A stretch of DNA of 64,000 nucleotides, taken from assembly GCA_947425785.1 (NCBI GenBank), contig CANEAY010000009.1, positions 1-64,000 on the forward strand. Reading direction: 5' to 3'. Shown piece after piece: positions 1-6,819 of this stretch. Position numbers and translations under genes: made by a program. Under the pieces are notes generated by a model. The model worked only from the letters and a program-made list of their open reading frames with translations, was not told where the DNA came from and ran no database searches. Each line of letters opens with the position of its first letter. Positions within the stretch are counted from its first letter, which is position 1. Source of the DNA: an uncultured Pseudoflavonifractor sp. Lineage in GTDB: Bacteria > Bacillota > Clostridia > Oscillospirales > Oscillospiraceae.

Positions 1-66
<66 letters not shown>

Positions 67-71
67 AAAAA

Positions 72-102
72 ATTCTCCCGGGACAGTTTGTCCCGGGAGA
101 AT
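72..102. terminator. Perfect hairpin after tRNA-Phe
   Basis: A 14-bp perfect stem (72-85 with 89-102) follows the tRNA. The A-run lies on its 5' side, so a U-tract would exist only for a transcript on the minus strand. On the plus strand it looks like a processing or pausing hairpin rather than a classical terminator. Confidence 0.4.
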
Positions 103-166
103 CCCCCTGGGGGGAGCGGCATATAATGGGGTGTAACGGCCCCGAGGCTGGCAAACAAGTTCATAT

Positions 167-242
167 GCGGGCGTAGCTCATCTGGTAGAGCGCCACCTTG
201 CCAAGGTGGAGGTAGCGAGTTCGAGCCTCGTCGCCCGCTCCA
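167..242 (+). tRNA. tRNA-Gly (GCC)
   Basis: Full cloverleaf: acceptor GCGGGCG pairs with CGCCCGC, the anticodon loop TTGCCAA gives GCC, the T loop is TTCGAGC, and CCA is encoded at 240-242. The next tRNA starts four bases later, so the two are almost certainly co-transcribed. Confidence 0.95.
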
Positions 243-245
243 GAC

Positions 246-319
<74 letters not shown>

Positions 320-320
320 A

Positions 321-351
321 AAAAGAACTCCCATTTGGGAGTTCTTTTTTT
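321..351 (+). terminator. Terminator of the tRNA-Cys cluster
   Basis: Inverted repeat AAAGAACTCCCA / TGGGAGTTCTTT with a three-base loop and a run of seven T on the plus strand: a classical intrinsic terminator. Confidence 0.85.
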
Positions 352-381
352 ATGCCCAGAGGAGAACCGGCAGTTCGATTC

Positions 382-410
382 ACCGGCCCTTAGCGGCCGG
401 TTTTTATTTT
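382..410 (+). terminator. Second hairpin terminator upstream of padR
   Basis: The stem ACCGGCC / GGCCGGT (382-388 with 395-401) is followed by a T-rich tract. It insulates the padR promoter from the tRNA cluster. Confidence 0.6.
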
Positions 411-413
411 TTC

Positions 414-460
414 TTGACAGAAGGACGGTCACAGCCTATAATATCGATAGACGATATCGA
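414..460 (+). promoter_or_regulatory. padR promoter with overlapping palindromic operator
   Basis: The -35 is TTGACA (414-419), the spacer is 17 bp and the -10 is TATAAT (437-442), a perfect sigma-A match. Two small palindromes, TATCGATA (442-449) and CGATATCG (452-459), overlap the -10 and the probable start site. This is where an autoregulating PadR repressor would be expected to bind; that assignment is inference. Confidence 0.75.
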
Positions 461-484
461 AACTCGATAAAAGGGGGCGGGGAT

Positions 485-796
485 ATGGGGAACCGGGAGC
501 GGGGGGCGCTGACAGAGCCCATGTTTTACGTGCTCATGTCCTTTTTGAAGCGGGATATGTGCGGCATTGAGATCACCCAGTTTGTGGAAGGACGCACTGG
601 CGGCCGGGTGAAGCTGGGGCCGGGCACCCTCTACACCATCCTGGCCCGGTTTTTGGAGGAGGGTCTCATCGAGGAGACTCTGGTGGAAGGCCGAAAGCGC
701 ACCTACCATCTGACGGAGAAGGGCCGGACAGCCTATGGCGAGGAGCTGGAACGCCTGCGCCGCTGTGTGGCCGACGGAGAGGAGGAAGGGCAATGA
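485..796 (+). CDS. PadR-family transcriptional regulator
   Basis: A 103-residue protein made almost entirely of a PadR winged helix. The signature GPGTLYTILARFLEEGLI near residues 42-60 is the recognition-helix and wing region, and a short charged C-terminal helix follows. The ATG at 485 sits behind a GGGGCGGGG-type ribosome site. An in-frame start at 206 would lie inside tRNA-Gly and is rejected. The last four bases overlap the next ATG (ATGA), so it is translationally coupled to a DUF2812 membrane protein, the usual partner of such PadR proteins in Clostridia. It probably represses its own operon through the palindromes at 442-459. The inducing signal cannot be told from sequence. Confidence 0.9.
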   Translation: MGNRERGALTEPMFYVLMSFLKRDMCGIEITQFVEGRTGGRVKLGPGTLYTILARFLEEGLIEETLVEGRKRTYHLTEKGRTAYGEELERLRRCVADGEEEGQ

Positions 797-1968
797 GCAA
801 GACCTGTTTGACCCCGGTGAACGGCTACGACATCCCTGCGTTGGAGAGATGGCTGGAGGAGAAGGCCGCCCGGGGCCTGCTCTTCTCCATGACCCTGGGG
901 CCGTTGACCTGCTTTGAGGAGGGGGAGGCCGCCCAGGTGCGTGTCCATCTGGAACCGGCCCGGGAAAAGACGGAGGAGGAAGACCCGGAGCTCACCGCCC
1001 TCTACGAGCAGGCGGGGTGGCGGTTTTTGGGGGTGTTTCGGAAAAATTTCTTCGTCTATGCCACCGATGACCGGGAGGCCCGGGCCTACACCGACCCGGA
1101 GAGCCAGAGCTACGCCCTGGGCCGCTTTTTCCGGCAGAAGCTGCTGGGGGGCGTGGGTCTGCTCATCGCCAACCTGCTGCTCTTTTTCCTCTACTGGAAC
1201 CTGGTGCCCTGGGGAGCCGTCGACCTGCGCTGGTTCCCGGTGACCGCCTTTTCCTCCTATCCGCTGCTGGCGGTGCTGTTGACGGCGCTGGGGCTGGCGG
1301 CAGTCGACCTGTCCTGGCTTTTCGGCCTTTTGGGCCTGCGGCGGTACCGGCAGGCGGCGGCAGCGGGAAAGCGTCCCGCCGCCGGGGCCCGGGGCGGCTG
1401 GCTGCTGACGGTGGGGTTTCTGCTCCTCCTCCCTGTGGCCATCAACACCGTTCAGCTCTTTGCGGGTCTGGACTACCGGCCCTATGATATTATGGAGTCC
1501 AATTTTCTGACCCTGGAGGAGATCGAGGGGGACGGGTTCCAAGTCACAGGAGACCGGATGTACAACATGGACTATGTGAGCCACGGGGGCACCCTGCTGA
1601 CGGCAGAGAGCTGGTACTGGCGGCAGTATGGGGCCTTCGCCCACTATGAGGGCGGCGACTACTGGAACCAGGTTCCCATGGTAAAGTACAGCATCTACAA
1701 ATATCCCCTTACCGCTCTGGCCCGGGCCAGAGTGGAGGAGGAGAGCCGCATCCGGTGGAGCGGCATGGAGCCGAGACGGGTGGGTGATTTCGCGCCGGAC
1801 ATCGGCTTTGAGGAGCTGGTGGTTTGGCGGGGAGAGGATCAGTGGAGCGGCGCGGCCACCTTGATCCTCCGCCGGGGGCGCCTGGTCATGCGGGTGGAAT
1901 ACCGGGGAGACAAGGATCTGCTGGAGTTTCAGCCCCAGCTGGCGGCCATGATGGCGGCGCTGGAATAG
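793..1968 (+). CDS. DUF2812-type membrane protein, PadR partner
   Basis: 391 residues. The N-terminal soluble part of about 110 residues fits the DUF2812 domain typical of genes paired with PadR. It is followed by hydrophobic segments at about 116-140, 153-180 and 198-220, and then a C-terminal part of about 165 residues outside the membrane or in the cytosol. The gene overlaps padR by four bases, has GGAGG upstream, and ends at a strong terminator, so padR-DUF2812 is a two-gene operon. The family's role is unknown; sensing of envelope or drug stress is often suggested from context. No catalytic motif was recognised. Confidence 0.75.
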   Translation: MSKTCLTPVNGYDIPALERWLEEKAARGLLFSMTLGPLTCFEEGEAAQVRVHLEPAREKTEEEDPELTALYEQAGWRFLGVFRKNFFVYATDDREARAYTDPESQSYALGRFFRQKLLGGVGLLIANLLLFFLYWNLVPWGAVDLRWFPVTAFSSYPLLAVLLTALGLAAVDLSWLFGLLGLRRYRQAAAAGKRPAAGARGGWLLTVGFLLLLPVAINTVQLFAGLDYRPYDIMESNFLTLEEIEGDGFQVTGDRMYNMDYVSHGGTLLTAESWYWRQYGAFAHYEGGDYWNQVPMVKYSIYKYPLTALARARVEEESRIRWSGMEPRRVGDFAPDIGFEELVVWRGEDQWSGAATLILRRGRLVMRVEYRGDKDLLEFQPQLAAMMAALE

Positions 1969-1977
1969 GAACAGTGG

Positions 1978-2008
1978 AAAGCCCGACAGGTATGTCTGTC
2001 GGGCTTTT
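1978..2008 (+). terminator. Terminator of the padR operon
   Basis: The stem GCCCGACAG / CTGTCGGGC (1981-1989 with 1996-2004), preceded by AAA and followed by TTTT. Confidence 0.8.
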
Positions 2009-2032
2009 GCTGTGTTTTGCATGGTAGAAGAC

Positions 2033-2089
2033 TTGCATTTCTTCCGCAATATGGTATACTCTCGGTGCAAAAAGCTCAAAAATTCGACA
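2033..2089 (+). promoter_or_regulatory. Promoter of the Spo0A-like regulator with a Spo0A-box
   Basis: The -35 is TTGCAT (2033-2038), the spacer is 16 bp and the -10 is TATACT (2055-2060). About 23 bases downstream of the -10 lies TTCGACA (2083-2089), the reverse complement of the Spo0A-box TGTCGAA. This position suits repression of the promoter by the regulator it drives; that is inference. Confidence 0.6.
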
Positions 2090-2107
2090 ACAAAGGAGTG
2101 AGGCCCT

Positions 2108-2899
2108 GTGGGCAAGGAACCTGTAATGAAGATCGTGATGATCGAGGACGACCCCCTGGAGGTACGGCGGTTTGCGGAGTACTTCGAGAAGGTGGAGGAC
2201 ATGGAGCTGGTGGCGGCGGTGGACGGCGCCCCGGCAGGGCTGGAGGCGGTGGAGGCCAACGTCCCCGATGCGGTCATCCTGGACTTGGAGCTGGCCGAGG
2301 GCAACGGCATCCAATTACTGCCCAAGCTCAAGGCCCTGCCCTTTGCTCCCTACATACTGGTGACCACCTGGACGACGGATGCGGTGACGCTCCGGGGCGT
2401 ACGGGCCAAAGGCAGTGGGCACATCCAGTCCAAGGCCATGCCCGGATATGCGGAAAATGGCCCGGAGATGGTGGCCAGCTTCCTGCGGGAGATGAGGCCC
2501 TTCTTCAACAAGGGGCCGGTAGAGCAGAGCACTGCCGCTGTCAGCATCCTGGATCCGGAGGAGCGCAGGCGTAAAAAGGTAGTGGAGGCTCTGGGCCGCA
2601 TTGGTATCACGCTGGGCACCTTCTCCCAAAACTATCTGGTAGAATCTATCCTCATAGCCGCCAAGACGGAGGGATGCATCGTAGATCTGGAAAACGAGAT
2701 CTACCCGGCACTGATAAAGAAGTATAAGGTGACGAAGATCAGCCTGGAGAAGGCCATGCGTACCAGGATCGAGTCCGCCTGGCGGCATACAGACATCGAG
2801 ACCCTTCAGCGGGAATACACCCAGTATGTGAACCCGGAGAAGGGAAAGCCGGAGCTGAAGGAGTTTATCGGCTACTACGCCAACAAATTCAGTGATTAA
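2108..2899 (+). CDS. Response regulator with Spo0A-like DNA-binding domain
   Basis: 263 residues. The N-terminal receiver domain (about 7-125) has the acidic pair E13/D14-D15, a phospho-acceptor in VILDLEL (D59), the switch Thr in VTTW and a Lys in QSKAMPG. The C-terminal 110 residues align with the Spo0A effector domain: LGRIGITLGTFSQNYL, IYPALIKKYKV, SLEKAMRTRIESAW (recognition helix) and the closing NPEKGKPELKEFIGYYANK. In that helix the E and R at the positions equivalent to Spo0A E213 and R217 are kept, and R214 is K. The GTG at 2108 is chosen because AAAGGAG ends nine bases upstream. Linker and spacing differ from canonical Spo0A, so it is probably a paralogue answering to the GHKL kinase downstream rather than the sporulation master regulator. 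Confidence 0.85.
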   Translation: MGKEPVMKIVMIEDDPLEVRRFAEYFEKVEDMELVAAVDGAPAGLEAVEANVPDAVILDLELAEGNGIQLLPKLKALPFAPYILVTTWTTDAVTLRGVRAKGSGHIQSKAMPGYAENGPEMVASFLREMRPFFNKGPVEQSTAAVSILDPEERRRKKVVEALGRIGITLGTFSQNYLVESILIAAKTEGCIVDLENEIYPALIKKYKVTKISLEKAMRTRIESAWRHTDIETLQREYTQYVNPEKGKPELKEFIGYYANKFSD

Positions 2900-2921
2900 A
2901 TCGATTTTTCGTGAGACAATA

Positions 2922-3027
2922 TTCGACAGGGGAAAAGTGAGCCGTTTCAGCTCATAGAGACATTGTGCGCCGCTCTGCGGCGGGAAAGCGACAAAAAGCG
3001 ACCAAATACACCGCTCTTCATTCGACA
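2922..3027 (+). promoter_or_regulatory. Two Spo0A-box heptamers upstream of the peptide ORF
   Basis: TTCGACA occurs at 2922-2928 and again at 3021-3027, in the gap between the Spo0A-like regulator and a 19-codon ORF. Weaker relatives (AGCGACA, AGCGACC) lie between them near 2990-3003. Convincing -10 elements were not found, so which promoter they act on is open. Confidence 0.5.
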
Positions 3028-3034
3028 TAGGAAG

Positions 3035-3086
3035 ACCCTCCTCTCGTGGTACCGTTACGACAAACGGTACAGAGAGGAGGGTTTTT
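3035..3086 (+). terminator. Long terminator-type hairpin that contains a ribosome site
   Basis: The outer stem ACCCTCCTCTC / GAGAGGAGGGT (3035-3045 with 3072-3082) and the inner stem GTACCGTT / AACGGTAC (3049-3056 with 3063-3070) are followed by TTTTT. It is a textbook intrinsic terminator for the upstream regulator gene. Its 3' arm also carries GGAGGG, placed six bases before the ATG of the next small ORF, so folding would both stop transcription and hide that ribosome site. Confidence 0.85.
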
Positions 3087-3087
3087 C

Positions 3088-3147
3088 ATGCGTAAGCAGG
3101 GCGATTGGCTGGATGACCTGTTCGATTATTGGTCTCGTCATAATTAA
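3088..3147 (+). CDS. Candidate 19-residue peptide between regulator and kinase
   Basis: The ORF encodes MRKQGDWLDDLFDYWSRHN: a basic start, an acidic and aromatic middle (three acidic pairs, two Trp) and a basic end. The ATG has an ideal ribosome site (GGAGGG, six bases upstream), and a strong terminator follows at 3157. It has no hydrophobic leader and no Cys, so it is not an AgrD-type precursor, and no agrB lies nearby. Being enclosed between a response regulator and a seven-helix-type GHKL kinase, with Spo0A-boxes upstream, suggests a signal or regulatory peptide. Expression and function are inference only. Confidence 0.45.
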   Translation: MRKQGDWLDDLFDYWSRHN

Positions 3148-3156
3148 TATCTACTC

Positions 3157-3195
3157 AATAATGAGAAGGCATTTGCCTTCTCATTATTGTTTCTT
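3157..3195 (+). terminator. Terminator after the peptide ORF
   Basis: A near-perfect 14-bp inverted repeat AATAATGAGAAGGC / GCCTTCTCATTATT (3157-3170 with 3175-3188), followed by GTTTCTT. Confidence 0.75.
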
Positions 3196-3254
3196 GGCAC
3201 CCTCGCGATAGTGCAGTATGATGTTTTTGCTACACGAAATGTGGCAAAAACATC
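3194..3254 (+). promoter_or_regulatory. Kinase promoter and 11-bp dyad
   Basis: The -35 is TTGGCA (3194-3199), the spacer is 17 bp and the -10 is TATGAT (3217-3222). A perfect 11-bp inverted repeat, GATGTTTTTGC / GCAAAAACATC (3220-3230 with 3244-3254), begins inside the -10 and covers the start site. It could be an operator or a 5' leader hairpin. Confidence 0.65.
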
Positions 3255-3272
3255 GATAAGGGGTAGAAATAC

Positions 3273-4673
3273 ATGAAAAATGTAGCTTTGCTGTTGGAAC
3301 AATTAATACTTGCGGTTACCTGGATAACATTGTATGAAATGACATTTTCAAAGGCGAGACATCTAAAGCCGGCTATAAAGGTTCTTTTTGTGGTGGTAAT
3401 TGGAAGTACTGCATATTTTGTTGGAAATACCGATTTGGACATATTTATTCCTCTGCTAAATATTACTGTCGGTTGCTTTTTCAATGGAATAGGGGCAAGA
3501 CGCTGTTGGCGGGAAGTGATTGCAGAGAACATATCAAGCTATATGATAACACGGTTTCTCTGGTTAGGGACAACTGCTTTGTCACTATTGATTTTTAATA
3601 TATTACACCTGTCGCACGACATCTGGTTGGAATGTCTGTCGAATTGCATATTGCAATTACTGGTTTGCATTTTTCTTTGTAAATGCGTTGATCTGCATAA
3701 GTGGGAGATATTTCTTTCAAAGTACTCGCTTTTGATAATAACGATAGCTGGTGCGATGTTTGCCGTATCCCTATCCATTATCATTATGCCTTACATTCAA
3801 CAAAAAAGGGAAGTCTCTATGCTGGCGAGCGTTGTTATTACTGGTTCAGTGGCTATTCTGCTGATTTGGGTGCGCAGTGAATATCAAAGACAGCAAGAGG
3901 AAGCGGCACAATTAAAGCACATCGAGGAGTTGGTTCGTGACGCCCACCAATACAAGGAAGTTATCACGGCGGTGGAGTGGAAGCTGATAACCATGCGGGA
4001 TGCCGTGGCTGCCGGGGAGCATAATTGGGCCATGGCGGAAGAGCTGGGCATTGCCATTGAAGAAGTGCGCGCTATGCGGAGAGGCTTCAGTAGGGAAAGC
4101 GTAGTGAAACTGGCCGAGGAGCAGGACTTCACCTCCACCGGGCTGCTCCTGCTGGACGGCCAGCTCCAAATGAAACGGCAAGAGGCGGCGGGGGAGGGCA
4201 TCGCTTTTGACTGCGTGGTGACTTCTCCCGCCGCTGTTTTGGTCAAGGAGGGCGTCCTTGACCAATTCCGGCTCCAGCAGGTGATCGGGGATTTGCTCCG
4301 CAACGCCCTTCGGGCGATCCGGGCCGGAGGGGGAGAAGACCGGCGGATGCTGCTCGTTCTGGGCGAGACCCGGGAGGGATATCAAATCAAGCTCTGTGAC
4401 ACGGGCCTGCCCTTTCCCGAGGAGGTGCTCCGAAACTTTGGCCGGCGGGGACTCACCACCGGCGGCAGCGGCCACGGCCTGGCCGACCTGTGCGAGATCA
4501 TGGCGCAGTGCGGCGGCAGCATCCAGGTGACGGAGCATGAGGCAGGGAGTTTTACCAAGACCATCACGCTGACCATGGATGGCCGGGCTGTCCTCTCCGT
4601 TTCCTCCCCGCTGGCGGGGGTGGAATATGTGCGGAGCCTTGTCCCGGAGGCGGTGGGAGAGGGAAGCCCCTGA
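3273..4673 (+). CDS. GHKL sensor histidine kinase, AgrC-like
   Basis: 466 residues. The N-terminal 210 residues contain six or seven hydrophobic segments, the architecture of peptide-sensing AgrC-type kinases. A short helical linker carries the likely phospho-acceptor H225 in RDAHQYKEV, comparable to the HDY(K/V) box of AgrC. The catalytic ATPase domain has the N-box Asn N344 in LLRNALRAI and a G-box GGSGHGLADL. AAGGGG precedes the ATG at suitable spacing. The 5' two thirds of the membrane region is AT-rich compared with the 3' part. It is the natural partner of the Spo0A-like regulator at 2108, on the same strand. Confidence 0.85.
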   Translation: MKNVALLLEQLILAVTWITLYEMTFSKARHLKPAIKVLFVVVIGSTAYFVGNTDLDIFIPLLNITVGCFFNGIGARRCWREVIAENISSYMITRFLWLGTTALSLLIFNILHLSHDIWLECLSNCILQLLVCIFLCKCVDLHKWEIFLSKYSLLIITIAGAMFAVSLSIIIMPYIQQKREVSMLASVVITGSVAILLIWVRSEYQRQQEEAAQLKHIEELVRDAHQYKEVITAVEWKLITMRDAVAAGEHNWAMAEELGIAIEEVRAMRRGFSRESVVKLAEEQDFTSTGLLLLDGQLQMKRQEAAGEGIAFDCVVTSPAAVLVKEGVLDQFRLQQVIGDLLRNALRAIRAGGGEDRRMLLVLGETREGYQIKLCDTGLPFPEEVLRNFGRRGLTTGGSGHGLADLCEIMAQCGGSIQVTEHEAGSFTKTITLTMDGRAVLSVSSPLAGVEYVRSLVPEAVGEGSP

Positions 4674-4710
4674 ATCTTGGGACAAAGGGTCTTTTCCCGC
4701 TGAAGGGCGC

Positions 4711-4733
4711 ATACCTCTTGGATAAGGGGGTAT
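4711..4733 (+). promoter_or_regulatory. Hairpin covering the symporter ribosome site
   Basis: ATACCTCTT (4711-4719) pairs with AAGGGGGTAT (4724-4733), including G-U pairs. This occludes the AAGGGGG ribosome site and an upstream ATG at 4732. It may tune translation; no ligand domain is visible. Confidence 0.35.
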
Positions 4734-4737
4734 GGTC

Positions 4738-6096
4738 ATGCTGGAACGGGTGGCGGATGGGCTTTGGCAGCCCTGGCTGTTGGGACTTTTCCTGTTGGTG
4801 GGGCTTTGGTGTACGCTGAAAAGCGGCTGTTTTCAGCTCTCCCTGGGGACGTGGCTGAAGGCTTCGGTGTTCAGCCTTTTCCGGCGGAGAAAAAATAGGG
4901 GGAACGGCGGCCTGACCCAGTTTCAGGCCCTGGCCACGGCTTTGGCTTCCACCATCGGTACCGGCTCCATCGCCGGGGTGGCCACCGCCATCTTTTTCGG
5001 CGGGCCGGGGGCGGTGTTTTGGATGTGGCTCTCCGCCCTGGTGGGGCTGATGACCAGCTTTGTGGAGAAGACCCTGGCGGTAAAGTACCGCCGCAGAGCC
5101 AGGGGGGGTGGCTGGGAGGGCGGCCCCATGGAGTACATGGAGCGGCGGCTGGGTTGGCGTTTTGGGGCCAAGTGGTTTTCCCTGTGGTGCGTGCTGGCCT
5201 CCCTCACCGGCGGGGCTCTGGTGCAGTCAAACTCCATCTCCGCCGCTCTCCACGCCAGCTTTGGCTGGGATCGGATAAGGGTGGGGACAGTGGTGGCGGT
5301 CTGTACCGGGGCGGTGATACTGGGGGGCATCGGCCGGGTGGGGAGGGTCAGCGAACGGCTGGTGCCCGCCATGGCCCTGCTCTTTCTGACCACCGGGATA
5401 GCGGTCATTGCCGCCCACCGGGAGATGATACTGCCCGCCCTGGGGCAGATCGTGGGCTGTGCTCTTTCCCCCAAGGCAGCGGTCGGGGGAGGAGTGGGCT
5501 ATGGAGTCTGCGCCGCACTGCGCTACGGAGTGGCCCGTGGGGTGTTCACCAACGAGGCGGGGGTTGGTTCCTCCGCCATGGCCCACGCCGCCGCCGATGC
5601 GGACAGCCCGGCCCAGGAGGGGTGCTGGGGGATGTTTGAGGTGTTTTTTGCCACCCTGGTGGTCTGCTCGGTCACCGCTCTGGCCATCCTCACCTCCGGG
5701 GTCTATGACCCGGCGGGGGCTTTGGCGGCCATCCAAAGCGGAACGGTGACGGGGGACATGACAGGCGCGCCCCTGGCGGGGGCGGCCTTCGCCACCCTCT
5801 TTGGACAGTGGGGGCGGGTCATCGTGGCGGTGTGTTTGCTCCTCTTTGCCTTTACCTCTCTGCTGGGGTGGGACTACTACGGGGAGCGGGGCCTTGCCTA
5901 CCTGACGGGAGAGGAGAGCCTGGGGAAGCCCTTCCGGATGTTGTTCCTGCTGACTGTGGCCCTGGGGAGCGTGGGGCAGGTGGGGCAAGTATGGGCGCTG
6001 TCCGATATTTGCAACGGGCTGATGGCCTTGCCCAATCTGCTGGCGGTGGCGGTGCTGGCGCCGGAAGCCATCCGGGAGCTGGGACGGGATAGCTGA
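4738..6096 (+). CDS. Sodium:alanine symporter family (AGCS) transporter
   Basis: 452 residues of polytopic membrane protein carrying AGCS signatures: the early stretch QFQALATALASTIGTGSIAG (about residue 60), GGPGAVFWMWLSALVG, the family-typical GGPMEYM, and VFTNEAGVGSSAMAHAAA around residue 280. Members take up alanine or glycine with Na+ or H+. The ATG at 4738 has AAGGGGG seven bases upstream; the in-frame ATG at 4732 is too close to it. It stands as a single gene between the sensor kinase and a convergent XRE gene. The substrate is inferred from family. Confidence 0.9.
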   Translation: MLERVADGLWQPWLLGLFLLVGLWCTLKSGCFQLSLGTWLKASVFSLFRRRKNRGNGGLTQFQALATALASTIGTGSIAGVATAIFFGGPGAVFWMWLSALVGLMTSFVEKTLAVKYRRRARGGGWEGGPMEYMERRLGWRFGAKWFSLWCVLASLTGGALVQSNSISAALHASFGWDRIRVGTVVAVCTGAVILGGIGRVGRVSERLVPAMALLFLTTGIAVIAAHREMILPALGQIVGCALSPKAAVGGGVGYGVCAALRYGVARGVFTNEAGVGSSAMAHAAADADSPAQEGCWGMFEVFFATLVVCSVTALAILTSGVYDPAGALAAIQSGTVTGDMTGAPLAGAAFATLFGQWGRVIVAVCLLLFAFTSLLGWDYYGERGLAYLTGEESLGKPFRMLFLLTVALGSVGQVGQVWALSDICNGLMALPNLLAVAVLAPEAIRELGRDS

Positions 6097-6111
6097 TACC
6101 CTATCAGGACA

Positions 6112-6146
6112 GAAAAAGACCGGCGGGAGAAGGCTCCCGCCGGTCT
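6112..6146. terminator. Bidirectional terminator between convergent genes
   Basis: A 13-bp stem AGACCGGCGGGAG / CTCCCGCCGGTCT (6117-6129 with 6134-6146). The T-run is on the minus strand, so it chiefly ends the XRE gene, and it is also suitable as a barrier for the symporter. Confidence 0.8.
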
Positions 6147-6159
6147 GTCTGCTGTTGGG

Positions 6160-6744
6160 TCAGGGCCTCAAACGGAAAAGGCCGTGACGGTTGCAATAGG
6201 CGTAGAGTTCCGCCCCGGGCCAGTAGGACAGGCGGGCCTCCATCAGCTGTTCGGGGTAGAGCTTTACCAGCTCCATCCGGTCGTAACGCACCTGGGCCAG
6301 GAAGGAGATGTAGTGATCTTTGTGCATGGGGTGATCCAGGGAGATCAAGGTTTGGAGATCCCAGACTTCCACTTTGAGGTCGTGCTCCGGATCGGGCTCT
6401 TCGGCCTCCAGAGGAGGCAGGGCCACCCCGCAGCAGTGGAAGGAACCCTCGCCGAAGGCGTGGATCACGTTGCCGCAGACGGGGCAGACATAGAACCGGC
6501 CCCGGAGGGGATTGGCGGAGCGGTTCTGGTTGGTGATCTGCTCCCCGGAGAGAAGCTCCGCCACCGACACTCCCAGAGCGGCCCCCAGAGGCTCCAGCAG
6601 AGAGAGGTCGGGCAGGCCGCGGCCGGTCTCCCATTTGCTGATGGCTTTGTCGCTGACGGCGATGCGGTCGGCCAGCTGTTTCTGGGTGTAGCCCTTCTTT
6701 TCCCGCAGGGCTTTGATGGCCGGCCCTGTTACATAACTGTTCAT
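6160..6744 (-). CDS. XRE regulator fused to a desulfoferrodoxin-like iron domain
   Basis: 194 residues. Residues 8-65 form an XRE helix-turn-helix (TQKQLADRIAVSDKAISKWE). After a short linker, residues 82-192 match a complete desulfoferrodoxin (2Fe superoxide reductase). A CxxC...CC centre is made of C87, C90, C104 and C105. A second Fe(His)4Cys centre is made of H121, H138 (DHPM), H144 (DHYI), C184 and H187 (CNRHGLF). The Lys that precedes the first His in catalytic enzymes is Glu120 here, so superoxide sensing or iron sensing seems likelier than efficient turnover. The promoter is at 6775-6803. Targets are not evident. Confidence 0.85.
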   Translation of the reverse strand: MNSYVTGPAIKALREKKGYTQKQLADRIAVSDKAISKWETGRGLPDLSLLEPLGAALGVSVAELLSGEQITNQNRSANPLRGRFYVCPVCGNVIHAFGEGSFHCCGVALPPLEAEEPDPEHDLKVEVWDLQTLISLDHPMHKDHYISFLAQVRYDRMELVKLYPEQLMEARLSYWPGAELYAYCNRHGLFRLRP

Positions 6745-6774
6745 TTGCTTTACTTCCTTTCTTGAACTGAGAAC

Positions 6775-6803
6775 AGCATAACAGGCTGGGGGCGGACTGG
6801 CAA
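6775..6803 (-). promoter_or_regulatory. Promoter of the XRE-desulfoferrodoxin gene
   Basis: On the minus strand, TTGCCA (6798-6803), a 17-bp spacer and TATGCT (6775-6780). A small dyad CTACG-GTG-CGTAG lies just upstream of the -35. Confidence 0.55.
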
Positions 6804-6819
6804 CCTACGGTGCGTAGAG

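Noticed and set aside
733..2331. Minus-strand open frame of 532 codons across the PadR/DUF2812/regulator genes
   Set aside because: It is antisense to three genes with clear domains and ribosome sites, has a low-complexity Pro/Gly/His-rich translation, and no ribosome site of its own. High GC produces such frames.
3088..3147. AgrD-type cyclic peptide precursor
   Set aside because: The ORF lacks a Cys/Ser ring motif, an amphipathic leader and a neighbouring agrB, so the AgrD label was not used. It is kept only as a candidate peptide.
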